Shown in pieces: positions 34,875 to 46,041 of a DNA stretch of 64,000 bases (position 1 is the stretch's first letter; every line of letters begins with the position of its first letter). The stretch is from Ophioceras dolichostomum. Its lineage: Eukaryota > Ascomycota > Sordariomycetes > Magnaporthales > Ophioceraceae. The position numbers and the translations under genes were made by a program. The notes beneath the pieces were generated by a model. It had not been told where the DNA came from and made no database searches. It saw only the letters and a list, made by a program, of their open reading frames with translations. Location: NCBI GenBank assembly GCA_003049485.1, contig PYST01000180.1, forward strand, positions 1-64,000, given 5' to 3'.

Positions 34875-36354
34875 TTAAAAGTCCCACACCAGAACACCTT
34901 CCCGTAAAACCCAACCCTCGAAATCATCAACGAATCTCACTGCGGCATTGAGGTATCGATTATGAACGTCGCCCCAGGTGCGGGCTGCCTCCTTCAAAGC
35001 GCGAATAGCTACAAGGAAGAGGGGGAGGGGAACGAGATATTAGCGGGATGAACTGGAAGATCGTACGGGTTGCCTTGTGAATGACAGACTGGACAATAGT
35101 TTCGTGCTAGGAAGAAAAACGCTTACCCTTAACGTAGTGGGCATCCGTGGCCCACCTCGAGTTGAGCGCCTGCTCCTCCGCATACGTCCACCCCTTCGCC
35201 GTGTCCGGGACGTAGTCGCGGTCGATCTTCGGCCGCAGCACGGCGATGTACACCGAGAGGACCAGCAGCCACCACTGACGGATCAGGGCGATGTGGAAGC
35301 GCACCGGCACGAAGGGCAGCAGGATCCTAACGGCGTGGCTGCTGGTCAGGAGGTGCACGACGTAGAAGTTGTACGAGTGCGTGCCTGGCGCGACGGTGGC
35401 GACCAGCAAATTGGCGGCCAGTTCCTGCGACTCGCGGAACCGCGACACCGGGTCGTCGTCCTCGGCGATCGTCCACGCGTTCCAGTACTCCAGGACCAGG
35501 TCCTCGTGGTCCTCGAACATCTGCCGGATGTTGCGGTAGCCCGGGTCCGTGAAGAGCGAGTCGAAGCGCTCGTCCGACGCGAGCCGCTCCAGGAGCGGGG
35601 CCGGAGAGGGCGAGCTGAAGGGTGCAGGCCGCGTGTAGGACGGGTCGTCCGTGTACTTGTGCAGGAAGTTGTAGCACACGGCCGTCATGCTTAGGGCCTC
35701 GATGGCGATCTCCCGGTTGTTCATCTCGAAGGCGTAGCCTAGGTGGATCAGAGGGTGGCTCACTGAGGAGGCAAGCAGTAGTTTCCGGCCACCGGGTGGG
35801 TGAGTGAGCATGAGGTTCATGAAAGACAAAACGTTGGATAGGGGCTTGCACTCACACCCTCCGATGAGGCAATTGGCCAACGGTTCCTCCCCACCAAACA
35901 TGTACCGCTGGACTACCTTCTTCCAATCATATGCATAGTCATAAGCGAGGTTGTCCTCGAAGAAGTCGACGTAGGCACGCTGATACTCCCCGTCGCCAAG
36001 GAAATCGCGCCAGTCCTCCTTCGTGATCTCGGCCGGAGAGTCCACCCAGGGCTCCAGCTCCTTGCACTCCGCGTCGTAGATGCGATGCAGCTTCGCCGAG
36101 TCCGCGCCCAGCAGATAGGCTGAGCACAGGACGTGCGGCGCGTGGTTGTGGAAGCGCAGATGGTGATAGACGATGGCGTGGTTCACGTGGTTGCCCCTGA
36201 GTAGGTGCTTCAGCGTCCGCGGCCGCTTCTCCGGCGCCGTCTCGACGTTGTGCACCTCCACCGGCTCGAGCTTGACTTCGCGGGTAGCGCCGTTCGCTCC
36301 AGCTGGCACGAGCCGGTTGACCAGCGGCACCATGCTGAGAAGCTTCGACGCCAT
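34875..36354 (-). CDS. Questin oxidase-like / AflY-like protein (DUF4243)
   Basis: Member of the questin oxidase family (PF14027), whose known fungal members (AflY/HypA, GedK) act in Baeyer-Villiger-type ring opening of anthraquinones or xanthones. The substrate here is unknown. Exons on the minus strand: 36354-35127 and 35008-34875 (118-nt intron, phase 1), giving 453 aa, a normal family length. Typical features are the early His-rich helix HAIVYHHLRFHNHAPHVL (about 62-79), LGADSAKLHRIYD, the WRDFLGDGEYQRAYVDFF block, SVSHPLIHLGYAFEM with conserved His, and the late ATVAPGTHSYNFYVVHLLTS motif. The second exon supplies the C-terminus, ending REGVLVWDF. The start MASKLLSMVPLVNR follows an in-frame extension without a better start. 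No polyketide synthase or tailoring gene lies near, so a role in a cluster is not supported here. Confidence 0.9.
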
Positions 36355-37208
36355 CTTTTTACTTGTTGGGGCGGCTGGTCGCCTCCACTCGCTAGCGTCA
36401 GATACACTTCGTCCTCGTTCGAAGCAATTGAGCTCGGAGTTGCACCGATATAACACGCTCAGGGAGGGAGGGATGGCAACAGCTGACGAGGCTCAAAATC
36501 TCGAAAACCCATGAGGGGTAGACAGCTTTTATCCTTTGTCTGACACTTGTCCGAACGACCGTCAATTTGTTGAGCTGAACATGAACAAACGATTTTGCGG
36601 TGGGTGTGACGTGATGCTAGCTTCCCCCAAAAAATCCATTTAGACCCCTGTCGTGTCGCCTCAATCGTATCCACTCTCAATTGCGGGCGCAACAGTGAGC
36701 CCTTCCTTCATGTCGTCTCCCTGATCCTCGATAATATCCTCTTGTTGTTGACCATTCCATTCATCGTGGACAGCTGGTGGCCAGCACTTCAGCAAAGGGA
36801 CCCGGTGATGATGGATTCAAATTCATTTATTAGAAAAGTAGGTGAGATACCAGGTTGGTAAGTAAGTGGTGTCGTAACTAGGCCCTCCCTTCCTTTTCAC
36901 ACAGGCCCCCTCTGCCCCTCGCCCTTCCATCATCAGTCGTGAACATATCCCAGTGTCTCTATCAATGATCTAGTCACTGCTCGATTCCAACATGCATGAG
37001 CGTCTGGGGGATTATTGAAGATTGGAGTCAAGGAAAGAAATAACCCAGAAATAATCCAAACTCAGCTGGCTGGAGGACAGGAATCTCCTCCGATCCATTC
37101 ATTTTCTTTCCCAATCCCATGCGAGTGAGTCATCCAAATCATGAGAAAAAATGCCATGCACATAAAAATACACTCCCGGCTCCCTCATATCTTCTTCCTA
37201 TCTTCTTC
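36355..37208. other. Intergenic region, no gene recognised
   Basis: Upstream of the questin-oxidase-like gene and 3' of the cytochrome b561-like gene. Only short frames; nothing else seen. Confidence 0.5.
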
Positions 37209-40057
37209 TCAAGTGAAGTCAACAGGAGGTCCTCCAGGCCCAGCACCAGCACCGGCAGCGCCAGGCATCCTCGACGCCGCCGCCCTCCTCTCCAGCCTCC
37301 TCCTCCGACTCCTGTCCGCCGCCGACGCCGACGCCGTCGGGTCGACGACCAGCCCGCTAGGCGACGGGCTCACGCCGCTCCACGTGCCGTGGCTGGCCGG
37401 ACTGCCGAAACTAGAGACAGACGGTCCAGCACCGGGCATCGCCCCACTCCCACCTGGAAGCCCAGCAGCCGATGACGATGGCCCAGCAGCCGCTCCCCCA
37501 GCAGCAGCTCCCGAGTAGTAAGCCGAGTCCTTACCCGCCGGCCTGCTCCTCCCCGCCCCCTGCGCAAACGCTGGGTTAGGCGGGCTCAGCGGCGCGAACC
37601 CGGGCGGGGGGAATCCGGCGCCGTCCTCGACCCTCCGCTCGGCGGACGCCTCGGCGCGGCGCATGCTCGAGTCGCGCCTGTACCGCTGGCGGCCCGCGGA
37701 GGGGGACTCGTCTCCGCCCGACAGGCTGCTGACCGTCGAACCCGCGCGGCGGTGCCGGCGGGCGTCCCGCCGCGAGCTCGCCGCCTGCTCCTCCTCCGTC
37801 AGCCGGCGCAGCGTGACGTTGCGGTCGCGGTCGTCGTGCACCTTCATCTTGATGGTGACGGGCTGGCTGGGACCTCCACTGGGCGAGCCGGGGCCGCGCC
37901 CCGCCGCCGAAGGGCCGGGACCGCCGCGTCTTCGCTCCTCATCGCTGGCCAGGCGGCTCGCCGTCGCTACGGCTGCGGCCGCGGCTGCCTCGCCTTCCCT
38001 GCGCCGGCGCGAGGAGCTTCGCCTGGCTATGCCGCCGGCGCCGGAGTGGTAGGCGTCGCTGCCGGAGTCGTATAGGACGCCGTGCGGGTCTGGCGGCATC
38101 GCGGGCATGGTGGCGTAGTCTCGCGAGCGGGAGCGGGAGCGCGAAGGCCCCGCGACGCCGACGGGGGGAGGACCACTACCACCACCTGTTTGTGGGTATG
38201 GCACTGGTGCGGGGACTGGTGCGGGCCCGGAGCCTGGCATGGGCATGGGCACGGGCACGGGCACGGGTGGCCCGCCGTAGCCTGTTGGTGGCCGAGGCTC
38301 GATCTCTGACTCGGACAGCTCGGACACGCCCGACGCGGACGGCCTGCTCACTGGAGGCCGCCGTCTCGAGTCTCTACGGCTGGGAGACCCGCCGTATCCG
38401 TCGCCTGTGTACCTCGGCGGTCGGCTGCCGGTTCGTCTCTCCTCGTCCTCCAGCCTCAGCCGCTCCTCCTCCTTTTTGTCCCTGCGGTCCTTCATCTTCT
38501 TGGCGAACCAGCCCACGCCCAGGCCGGCGAGCAGGCCCTTTCCGACGTTGCCGGCGGTGCCGCCGCCACTCTTGGGAGGCGTGCGCCGGGAGGGACTGCG
38601 GTAGGACGAGTAGTCCGAGTTGACGAAGCTGTCTTCGGGTCTCGAGTGCGTTCGGCGGTGCGATGGTGGCGGCGTGACAGGGCGGCCCCCACCTTGGCCA
38701 CCACCTGGTCGGGGAGCGGGCAAAAGCCCTGGGCGGCGTCGGTCGTCCCGGCGCGAGTCTGTCTCTTCGGTGTCTACAGTGTACACGGTCTCATCCCTCC
38801 TCGGCGGCGGCCTCGACGACCTCCCGTGCCGGCTCGGAGTGTCGGTGGACACGGCCGAGTACTCCGTGTCGTCCGTCCGCCGCTCATTTCTATTCTTCAA
38901 CCACCGGGAAAACAGAGCACCGGCACCCACAGCCGCGCCGACGCCTGCGACCTTGGTCATAAAACTGGTTCCTTCGTTCTTCCGTCTGTCGGAGAACTTT
39001 TCGTCGTCGACGAAGTCTTCGGACCCGTGCCTCGACGGGACGACCTCGGGCCCCCTGCTGCGGCTCCTGCTGCGGCTGCCAGCTCGGCTCCCGGCTCGGC
39101 TCCTGGACGAGTTGCGCTTGCGGTTGAAGAAAGCGAGAGCACCCGCGCCGGCGGCGAGGGGCCCGAGCCACTTCAAGACGCCGCTGCGGCTCGACTTCTC
39201 GTCGGTGCGGCCGGAGTCGACCCTGCTCCTGCCGCCGTCCGAGCGCGCCCCGCCCATGTAGTACTCCTCGCGGCGGTCGCGGCGGCCCTCGGCGCGGTAG
39301 CTCAGGACGAAGTAGAGCACCAGCAGGAAGGTCATCCACAGCGTGTACAGGATGAAGAGGTGCCGCGGCGACCCGTACAGCGTCAGGCCGAGCGGCACCT
39401 GGACGATGCCCAGCAGGGCGATGGCGCGGCCGCTCCACTGGTGCAGGGTCACGCGGACGGAGCGGCCCTTGATGTTCTTGACCAGGCGGCCGCCGATGGC
39501 CTGCACCAGGATGAGCACGTAGATGGCCACGCCGATGCCGTGGTGCGGGTTCGTCAGGCTCCGGTTGGGCCCCACGGCGAACCAGCCCAGGATGAAGGAC
39601 ACTGTCGTCAGCCCGACGGCCAGGACGAGCAGGTACGAGTGGAACCTGATCGCGTAGCCCGGCTTTCCCGTGTAGTAGCGCGCGATGAAGACGGCGGCCG
39701 GCACGATGAACAGGAAGCTTATCGCGGCGATCACGCCGTGCGCCAGCACGAGGCTGTGGTATTGTGCGACGGTGGAGAACCGGTTTCCCATTCCTGAGCA
39801 GAAGAAGCGAACAAACAAAGTTAGTCCTCGTCGGAGTCTCGCGGACGTTCATCATACATGGCAAGCGAAGATGGGAAAGATCGGTGTGCCGTCCGTCAGC
39901 ACAACGTACCATTGTATTGCATAGTATCGAAGTTCAGCCCGACGAGGTTCGGGAGAAGAAAGGTATTCTTGGTGAAATCCCATGTTCCATCGCCGACGAC
40001 GAGGGTGTCGGACGAGTACGACGCCGACCCCGGCGGTGAGAGGTCTGCCGGCGCCAT
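37209..40057 (-). CDS. Cytochrome b561-like membrane protein with long basic tail
   Basis: Predicted heme-containing membrane protein of the cytochrome b561/ferric reductase type; electron donor, acceptor and membrane are unknown. Exons on the minus strand: 40057-39910 and 39793-37209 (116-nt intron, phase 1), giving 910 aa. After a short N-terminus (NLVGLNFDTMQYNG), five or six helices occupy about 60-225. His residues at 68 (LAHG), 101 (RFHSY), 133-134 (NPHHGIG) and 167 (LHQWSGR) match the b561 pattern of paired heme ligands. Residues of about 230-910 are disordered and rich in Arg, Ser, Pro and Gly, with RS-type repeats (SRSRSRSRG), a PVPVPVPMPMPG tract and two Gly-rich amphipathic segments (LKWLGPLAAGAGALAFF and GLLAGLGVGWFAKKMKDRR). 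Such tails may tether or scaffold, which is inference. The protein is far longer than plain b561 proteins of about 220-260 aa. Confidence 0.88.
38236..38274 (-). repeat. Six-base coding repeat (GGCACG/GGCATG)
   Basis: Repeated GGCATG and GGCACG hexamers encode the Pro-Val and Pro-Met alternation in the tail of the b561-like protein. Imperfect and in frame. Confidence 0.75.
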
Positions 40058-41069
40058 GATGGCGACGGCCTCGGGTTCAGAAGCCTCAGGAGAGGTGCGA
40101 GGAATGCGGGCGGGACGGCCCTCGAGCTTGTTGTTGTTCGGCGATCAGCGTTCTTGGTGGGCGTCCTTGTTGTTTCTGGTGGTGTTTTGGAGGAATTCGC
40201 CTGTCTGCCGGCTGGAATTCTCTGCTCTCGATGGTTTGCGTCGATGCGCTCTGTGTTGTTGCGCTTGTACGTGCCCTGCAGCTGGTTGAAACAAACCATC
40301 GGCCTCGGGAGCTTGGACGGGTCTGTTTGTTGTGTTTACCAGAACGCTTCTTCTCTCTGTTCCGAGCTCAGTATCACAGCATCTAGAGTACCGACCTTCG
40401 AAGCAAAGCAATTGCCCTCGGGATCGATAACACTTGAGCCTGGGAAAGTTTGGGTCACCAGAGGGCCAGCCGGACTTCCTCAATAGTGTGTTGTCACCCA
40501 CCACCCTTGTCCTTCCAAAAGCAGGGGCGGATACTTCGATGATTGGGCGAGGCGTGTTGGAGGGGCAACCATGTGCGAGGGTATGAGCTCTATCGACTGG
40601 CTGTCTGGTCCGTGCTGCAGCTCAGCTCGACAGGGGGGTGGTCAGATCCCGTGGCGGACCCCGCACTACCGCACCCCGCCGCCCAGCTTCTATGAACGCT
40701 GTCCATTGAGATGTCGAGAAGCTCTCAGAGGAACACGCGGCTCGTCCCAAGGTGCATGCGATATATCCTGACTGTACTTGGGTGCTTATCCCGTTTGCCC
40801 AAAAATTAGTCGGGTATAGAATGTTCGTGGCAATCGTTCTATTCTCGGTGGTTTGTCTATGTCGCTTTCCTCCCAAAGTCAAACCCTAACAGCCAGGCTG
40901 AAAACTCCGACAAACAACCTAGCGGGACAAAAAAGAGAGACAAAATAACTATCAAAGGGTCTCGAGTTCCCTGAAGCTCCCTGGAGCGACTAGGCCTAAG
41001 CTTGGTACTTGCTTAAATCTGAGATTTGAGGCCTTAGGCAGGCAGGCAGGCAGGCACGTTTAACCCCTT
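40058..41069. other. Intergenic region, no gene recognised
   Basis: Upstream of the b561-like gene and 3' of the NADH diphosphatase gene. A short AGGC repeat sits at about 41037-41055. No supported coding or RNA gene. Confidence 0.5.
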
Positions 41070-42511
41070 TCAAATCTTGGGGAACGTCCCGAGATACCCC
41101 TCCACCACCGCAGTTATGAGCCGATTCGCAATCGCCGTCTCGGGCGGCAGACGCAGGTCGCCCTCCTTGTAGCCCTCAGGCGGCGGCTGCCCCAGGTTGC
41201 TCACGCCGAACTCAAGCGCCCTGCGCACCTCCTCCATGGGCACCCACCGCGCGTCCTCCAGCTCCGGGTCGTTGCCCAGGAAGATCCTCTCCCCCTCCCC
41301 CGGCAGCGCCTGCGCGATGGCGCCGATCATCAGGCTCGCGGGGAACGGCCAGGGCTGCGAGCTGTGCATGACGACGCGCCCGACGGTCACGCCGCTCTCC
41401 TCCCAGACCTCGCGCCGCACCGCCTCCTCGATCGACTCACCGGGCTCCAGGAACCCGGCCAGGGTGCTGTACCAGTGGGGCGGCCAGCGCTTGTTGCGGC
41501 CGAGGAGCGTGCGCGTGCCGTCCGCGCTCACCACCGCCGCGATCACCGTCGGGTCGGTGCGCGGGAAGCTCACGTTGGACACGGCGCCGCGCGTCGCGCA
41601 CTCGGGCACCGGCTGGCCCTGTCGGCTCGGGGCCGCGTCGGTGGGCGGGCACGCCCGCTTGTAGCCCGCGTGCACGGTCAGCGTGCGCCGGCCGCACTGC
41701 GCGCAGAAGGGGTTTCGGTCGTTCCAGACGGCTATGGAGCGCGCTTGGCCGTAAATTGCCGCTAACGAAGAAAGCCCCTCACACAAGTCAGGCTTATTGT
41801 CAAACATCTCGTGCGCTGAGTCCACATGTGTGAAAGGAGAGGGTTGGGAAGGAAGTTGGAAAGCCGTCACGAACCTTCGCTTCCGGTAAGGCCTATGCTT
41901 CTTTGATCCCTCGCAAAAGACAGCCCCTCGCGTGAAGCAAGCTCCTCGGCGAGCTTCTTAGCCTTTTCCGCCACTGGGCCGCGCGCCGTGATGTCGACCG
42001 CGAAGTACGCCGTGCCGGTGTACTCCTTGTACTTAAGCAGTTCCGTCTCCCCATTCGTCGGTTGAGCAGAGGGTGCAGCGGCAAAGCGTTGCTTGTCGTC
42101 GATTCCAAGAAGCAGGACGAGCGGGTGCGTCTCATCAGAGTTGAAGTCGCGGATCATGTCCTCTTCGGCCTTCTCGAAGGCGTTCTCCCCGGTGACCGGG
42201 ATGACGTCCTCCCTCTTTACCCATGCTATCCTCAACTGCTGGTTCTGTGCCGTCTTCCCCTCCTCCCCGGCGGCTGAGGTCCGTACGAGGGGCGCAAGGC
42301 TGTCGAGCACCATGAAGGACGTCGACGGGTGCGCAAAGGCCGTCTTCAGGAAGGCATGGTCTGTCCGCAGGAAGGCGACCCTGTTGAGAGGGCTGCCGGA
42401 GAAGTAGGTGACCAGCTCCCGGCCGAACCTCCGGGACAGCATCGAGTCGTCGTGCTCGAGCTGGTCTGGCAGGAGCGATAATGTCGCTGAGGGTGGTTGC
42501 TGCTCCCCCAT
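41070..42511 (-). CDS. NPY1: NADH diphosphatase (NUDT12/Npy1/NudC family)
   Basis: Hydrolyses NADH and related dinucleotides (or NAD-capped RNA in related enzymes) to mononucleotides; yeast Npy1 is peroxisomal. Exons on the minus strand: 42511-41875 and 41815-41070 (59-nt intron, phase 1), giving 460 aa. The N-terminal 210 residues form the family's first domain. A zinc ribbon follows, with Cys at 250, 253, 268 and 285 (FCAQCG). The Nudix box at 333-355 has the full pattern G-x5-E-x7-REVWEESG, and SQPWPFPASLM, the NADH-specific signature downstream of the box, is present. The C-terminus is FPKI, not a standard PTS1 tripeptide, so peroxisomal targeting is not supported by this end. Start and intron fit the family well. 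The gene is divergent from the PQ-loop gene across 1.27 kb. Confidence 0.95.
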
Positions 42512-43780
42512 GATTACAAATGCGGAATGTTAAGTTCACCAGGGATTCTCCCTTGAGATCAAATATGTTTTTATGTTTTAAAAGTCCAGCAAAACACGCT
42601 ACAGTGCGGGAAGACGGTTGCTATGACGATCGGTGGCAGATTTGAAAGCGCTAGGGGCTCTCTTTTCTAGTGATGGTGATGTTTTTATGTTCATCAACGA
42701 GGTATCGCCCGGAGTCTTCGGACATGAAAAAAGGGAGACAGAAGACCCGATGACGTGGGGTTTTTGAGCTGCGGGGCAGGAGTTCCTGAACCGCTTGCCC
42801 ACGGCGCAATGAGTGCTCTTTTCGGATGAGTAATTCGATGGACCCTTCTTCCGTGCAGCTTGGTCGCGCTCTGTCTGAGGTTCTAGCTCAATTCATCATC
42901 TGTCTTGTCTCAATCACCGTCGCGCCAGTGAGTTGGCAGCCAGAGCGGTCAAACCCAATGGCTCCCGAGTAGGCAAGGCGCTTTTCGCCCAATTCCTATA
43001 AGTATCGACCATCAAACAGCACAGTATGGTGAGCAAATCCTCCGAGTCCGATCATCGGGGTCTCAACAGTGGGTCTGTGATCGGGCTTGGCTTTCATAGA
43101 GGTCATCCCAGGACGCCCTGGATCTGGGACAGCCGTGGCGGGTGACGGGATTGACTGTTCCCAGCACGAGGCTCCCTAGAACCAGGATGACCGTGTAATT
43201 GAATCTTGCTTGAGTCGTGGGCACATAGCATGATAAGGATAGAATCTGGAGACAGCACTGTGTCACTGACAGACGGGCTTCCCCGCAAATAGCTAACCAG
43301 CGGAATGTTACCGCTGAGGAACGGAAATTTGCCACTATTTCCGTAAAAGGACAGGCAGCAAGGCCTGGAGAGCCGAACTAAATTGTGGCGTCAGCAGCGA
43401 GGAGCGCTAATTGGACAGTTGGGAGTTGGCGATGGCGCAAGGGTCGGAAGAAATGACCAGAGAAAAATTTCAGTCGTTATTTCCAGTTTTGCTGAGAGTA
43501 TCACTCAGTTTTTGCGCCATTTCTCTATATTTTTTTCTCTTTCTTTTTTCGTTTTACTATTTGTCTTCCCTACTCTGTCCTCTCTATTTGTCTCCTTATG
43601 TCTTTTGTTTCATCTGTGTTGCTTGGGGCATTAGCGTCATAGAGAGAGGGGGGAGAGAGAGCCTTGTCTCTCGAGTCTGGTAGCTGGCCGCCGTGCCTGT
43701 CGTCACCCGAGCCGGCCCACTCTCGATCATCACTCGCTATCATCACTCTCATCGACTTCACCTTCTTTTTTTTTTTCATC
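42512..43780. other. Divergent intergenic region between NPY1 and the PQ-loop gene
   Basis: Should hold promoters for both genes. The right part (about 43510-43620) is strongly T/C-rich. No gene or repeat of note seen. Confidence 0.55.
43510..43620 (+). promoter_or_regulatory. T/C-rich tract before the PQ-loop gene
   Basis: Nearly pure pyrimidine on the plus strand, with TTTTTTCTC and TTCTTTTTTC runs, ending about 160 nt before the start codon. Probably part of the promoter or transcription start area. Confidence 0.4.
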
Positions 43781-45177
43781 ATGGCGCCTCCTACGGCGCC
43801 CCTGAATCTTGATGTTGAGGCGATATCGGGCATTTGCGGGTAAGAAAGACTCATCTCTCATCACCCCTAGATCTATTTTCTTTCCCCGGCTAACTAACAA
43901 ACATCACGAGACAGTTCAATATCCATCGCCTGCTGGGTAGTTGTTTTCTCGCCACAGATTGTTGAGAACTTCCGCCGCGGCAGTGCCGACGGACTCTCGC
44001 TACAGTTCGTCATAATATGGCTTCTAGGGGATGTCTTCAACATCTTGGGCGCTGTCCTGCAAGGCGTGCTACCAACGATGGTCAGTCACTTCACCCAGTC
44101 ATAAGTCTTCCCGCCGTGCCAAGTGACGAGCGGGCCAGGCAACGGTTGAAACTAACCTTGCGGTCTATCTATGCTTCTTTCCAGGTCATATTGGCAGTCT
44201 ACTACACGATTGCAGACGTGGTGCTTCTGGGTCAGTGCTTCTCCTACCGCGGTTTCACCTGGCGCGATGAGGTGATCCCACCGGCACCGAAGCCGTCGTC
44301 GAACAGCAACGGCGCTGGTCACCCGGGGGAGCCTCACGAGCGGACAGGACTCTTGGCGGCCGGCGCCCTGGGCTCTTACGACCATGCCGTCGGTGCTAGC
44401 CGGCGCGACTCGTGGTCGAGCCAGTCGCACCACCTTTCACCCGCGGTGCCTTTCGTGGACGATGCCTCCATCATCGACCCCTCCTCGGCAGGCGGGAGCC
44501 GCCGTAACAGCAGCAGCGGCGCGCCGACCACGCGACTCCAGGCTGTCGCCTTCAACTCGCTGGCGGTCCTGATGGTGTGCGCCTCTGGCGTGGCGGGCTG
44601 GTATCTCAGCCGCCCCCGAGGAAGCAGAGGCGAGGGCGGGAGCTACCAACCGCCGCAAGACGGCGACGACAACGAGCTGGGGCTCGAGTTCAATTTCTGG
44701 GGCCAGGTGTTCGGCTACTTCTGCGCCGTGCTATACCTGGGCTCGCGCATACCTCAGATTTTGCTGAACTGGCGCCGCAAGTCGACAGAGGGCGTCAGCA
44801 TGCTGTTCTTCATCTTCGCATGCCTCGGCAACCTAACCTACGTCCTCTCCATCGTCGCGTTCGAGCCCGGATGCAGCCGCCGCAGCAGGTCCTCTCCCAC
44901 CGCCTCGCAGTGCGAGCCGGGAGAGGCCCTCCATGACTACGGCCAGTACATACTTGTCAACCTGTCGTGGCTGGCCGGCAGCCTGGGCACCCTGCTCCTC
45001 GACATGGGCATCTTCGTCCAATTCTTCCTGTACAACAAGGACGACGACGAGGATGATGATGACGACGACGCCGACACCGAGGCGGATGCATCTGGTGATG
45101 GCGAGGAGAGTGTAGACGATGATCACTGGGACCCCAGACCCATCCTGCAGCGGAACATGTCCAGTTATTCGCGATAG
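43781..45177 (+). CDS. PQ-loop repeat vacuolar transporter (Ypq family)
   Basis: Seven-helix PQ-loop protein related to yeast Ypq1-3 and PQLC2, which export cationic amino acids from the vacuole; the exact substrate here is not shown. Exons: 43781-43839, 43915-44080 and 44185-45177 (introns 75 and 104 nt), giving 405 aa. The first PQ motif is in VVFSPQIVENFRRGSADGLS (about 28-47) and the second in SRIPQILLNWRRKSTEGVS (about 241-259). Helices flank both. Between them is a long hydrophilic loop (about 100-185) rich in Ser, Gly and Arg, probably cytosolic and phosphorylated. The end has a strongly acidic run of Asp and Glu after the last helix. The start ATCATGG follows a T-rich leader. Larger than yeast Ypq1 (about 300 aa) because of the loop and tail, as is usual in filamentous fungi. 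Confidence 0.92.
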
Positions 45178-46041
45178 AGCCGGCATGGTTCGGCGGTCGG
45201 CATTGGCAGCCCGGTCAGAGCCTCCGGTGCGAGGTTTTCCAAGCGTTTCCTTCTTCCTCATCTCTAAAAATAACGGCAACAGAAAAGTTTGGGTGCTTTT
45301 TGGTGTAGTATTTTTTTTCCTCGGGCGCTAGGTGGAAAACAAAAGGCCTGTGCTGGCTGGATACTCCCTTTCACTGAAACGGGTTTATATCGCATTTAGA
45401 TTCGAGAGATACACAAGTCTCTACTTGAGATACCATGCGCAAGCATGCCTTTCATGTTACTCTCTTCGATATCATTCCTAGGCGAACCAAAGTTGTACCT
45501 CTGAAGTGTTTTCTCCGGAATATCTAGATCCAAGATGGAGGTCAAAGGGAGCACCCAAGCGCCAAGCCCTGGGGTACAGCTGTGCGGGGGCTCCGCACGC
45601 TGCCCAACCCTTGTAAAATCGGAGCTTTGCTCAGCCCGAGAACCAGGGACCCCACCCTATACCGAGCCTCGGCTCAGGGGAGACCTCATCGTCGCGTGCA
45701 AGATTTCCTGTCCTATCACGACGCCGATGCAGAATGTGAAGTTAAGGACTGACTTTCCCTGTCTTCCAATTGCGTAGCTCTACTCTCTTGTTTTGTGATC
45801 ATCCACCTCACTGTGTAAGAGGACATTCCCGCATCTCTACAGCTGCGGGGAATCTTCAGTTACCGGCAAGGCCGACGTCACACCACTACCAAGATCACCA
45901 GCTTGAGAGCTCGAAGCGATACTGTGGTGAGCCAACACTAGGGGGGGATATTCCACGGGAACTCCAAGGGAAGAAGGAGAGAATAAGGAAGAGGAAGCAA
46001 ATAGCGTGAAGGGAGGAAGAGGTGGAAGGGGATCCCCCAAG
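45178..46041. other. Intergenic region, no gene recognised
   Basis: 3' region of the PQ-loop gene and upstream of the APH-fold kinase gene. Short frames only; nothing else noted. Confidence 0.5.

Noticed and set aside
34875..42511. Secondary metabolite cluster around the questin-oxidase-like gene
   Set aside because: No polyketide synthase, peptide synthetase, terpene synthase or typical tailoring enzymes are present nearby.
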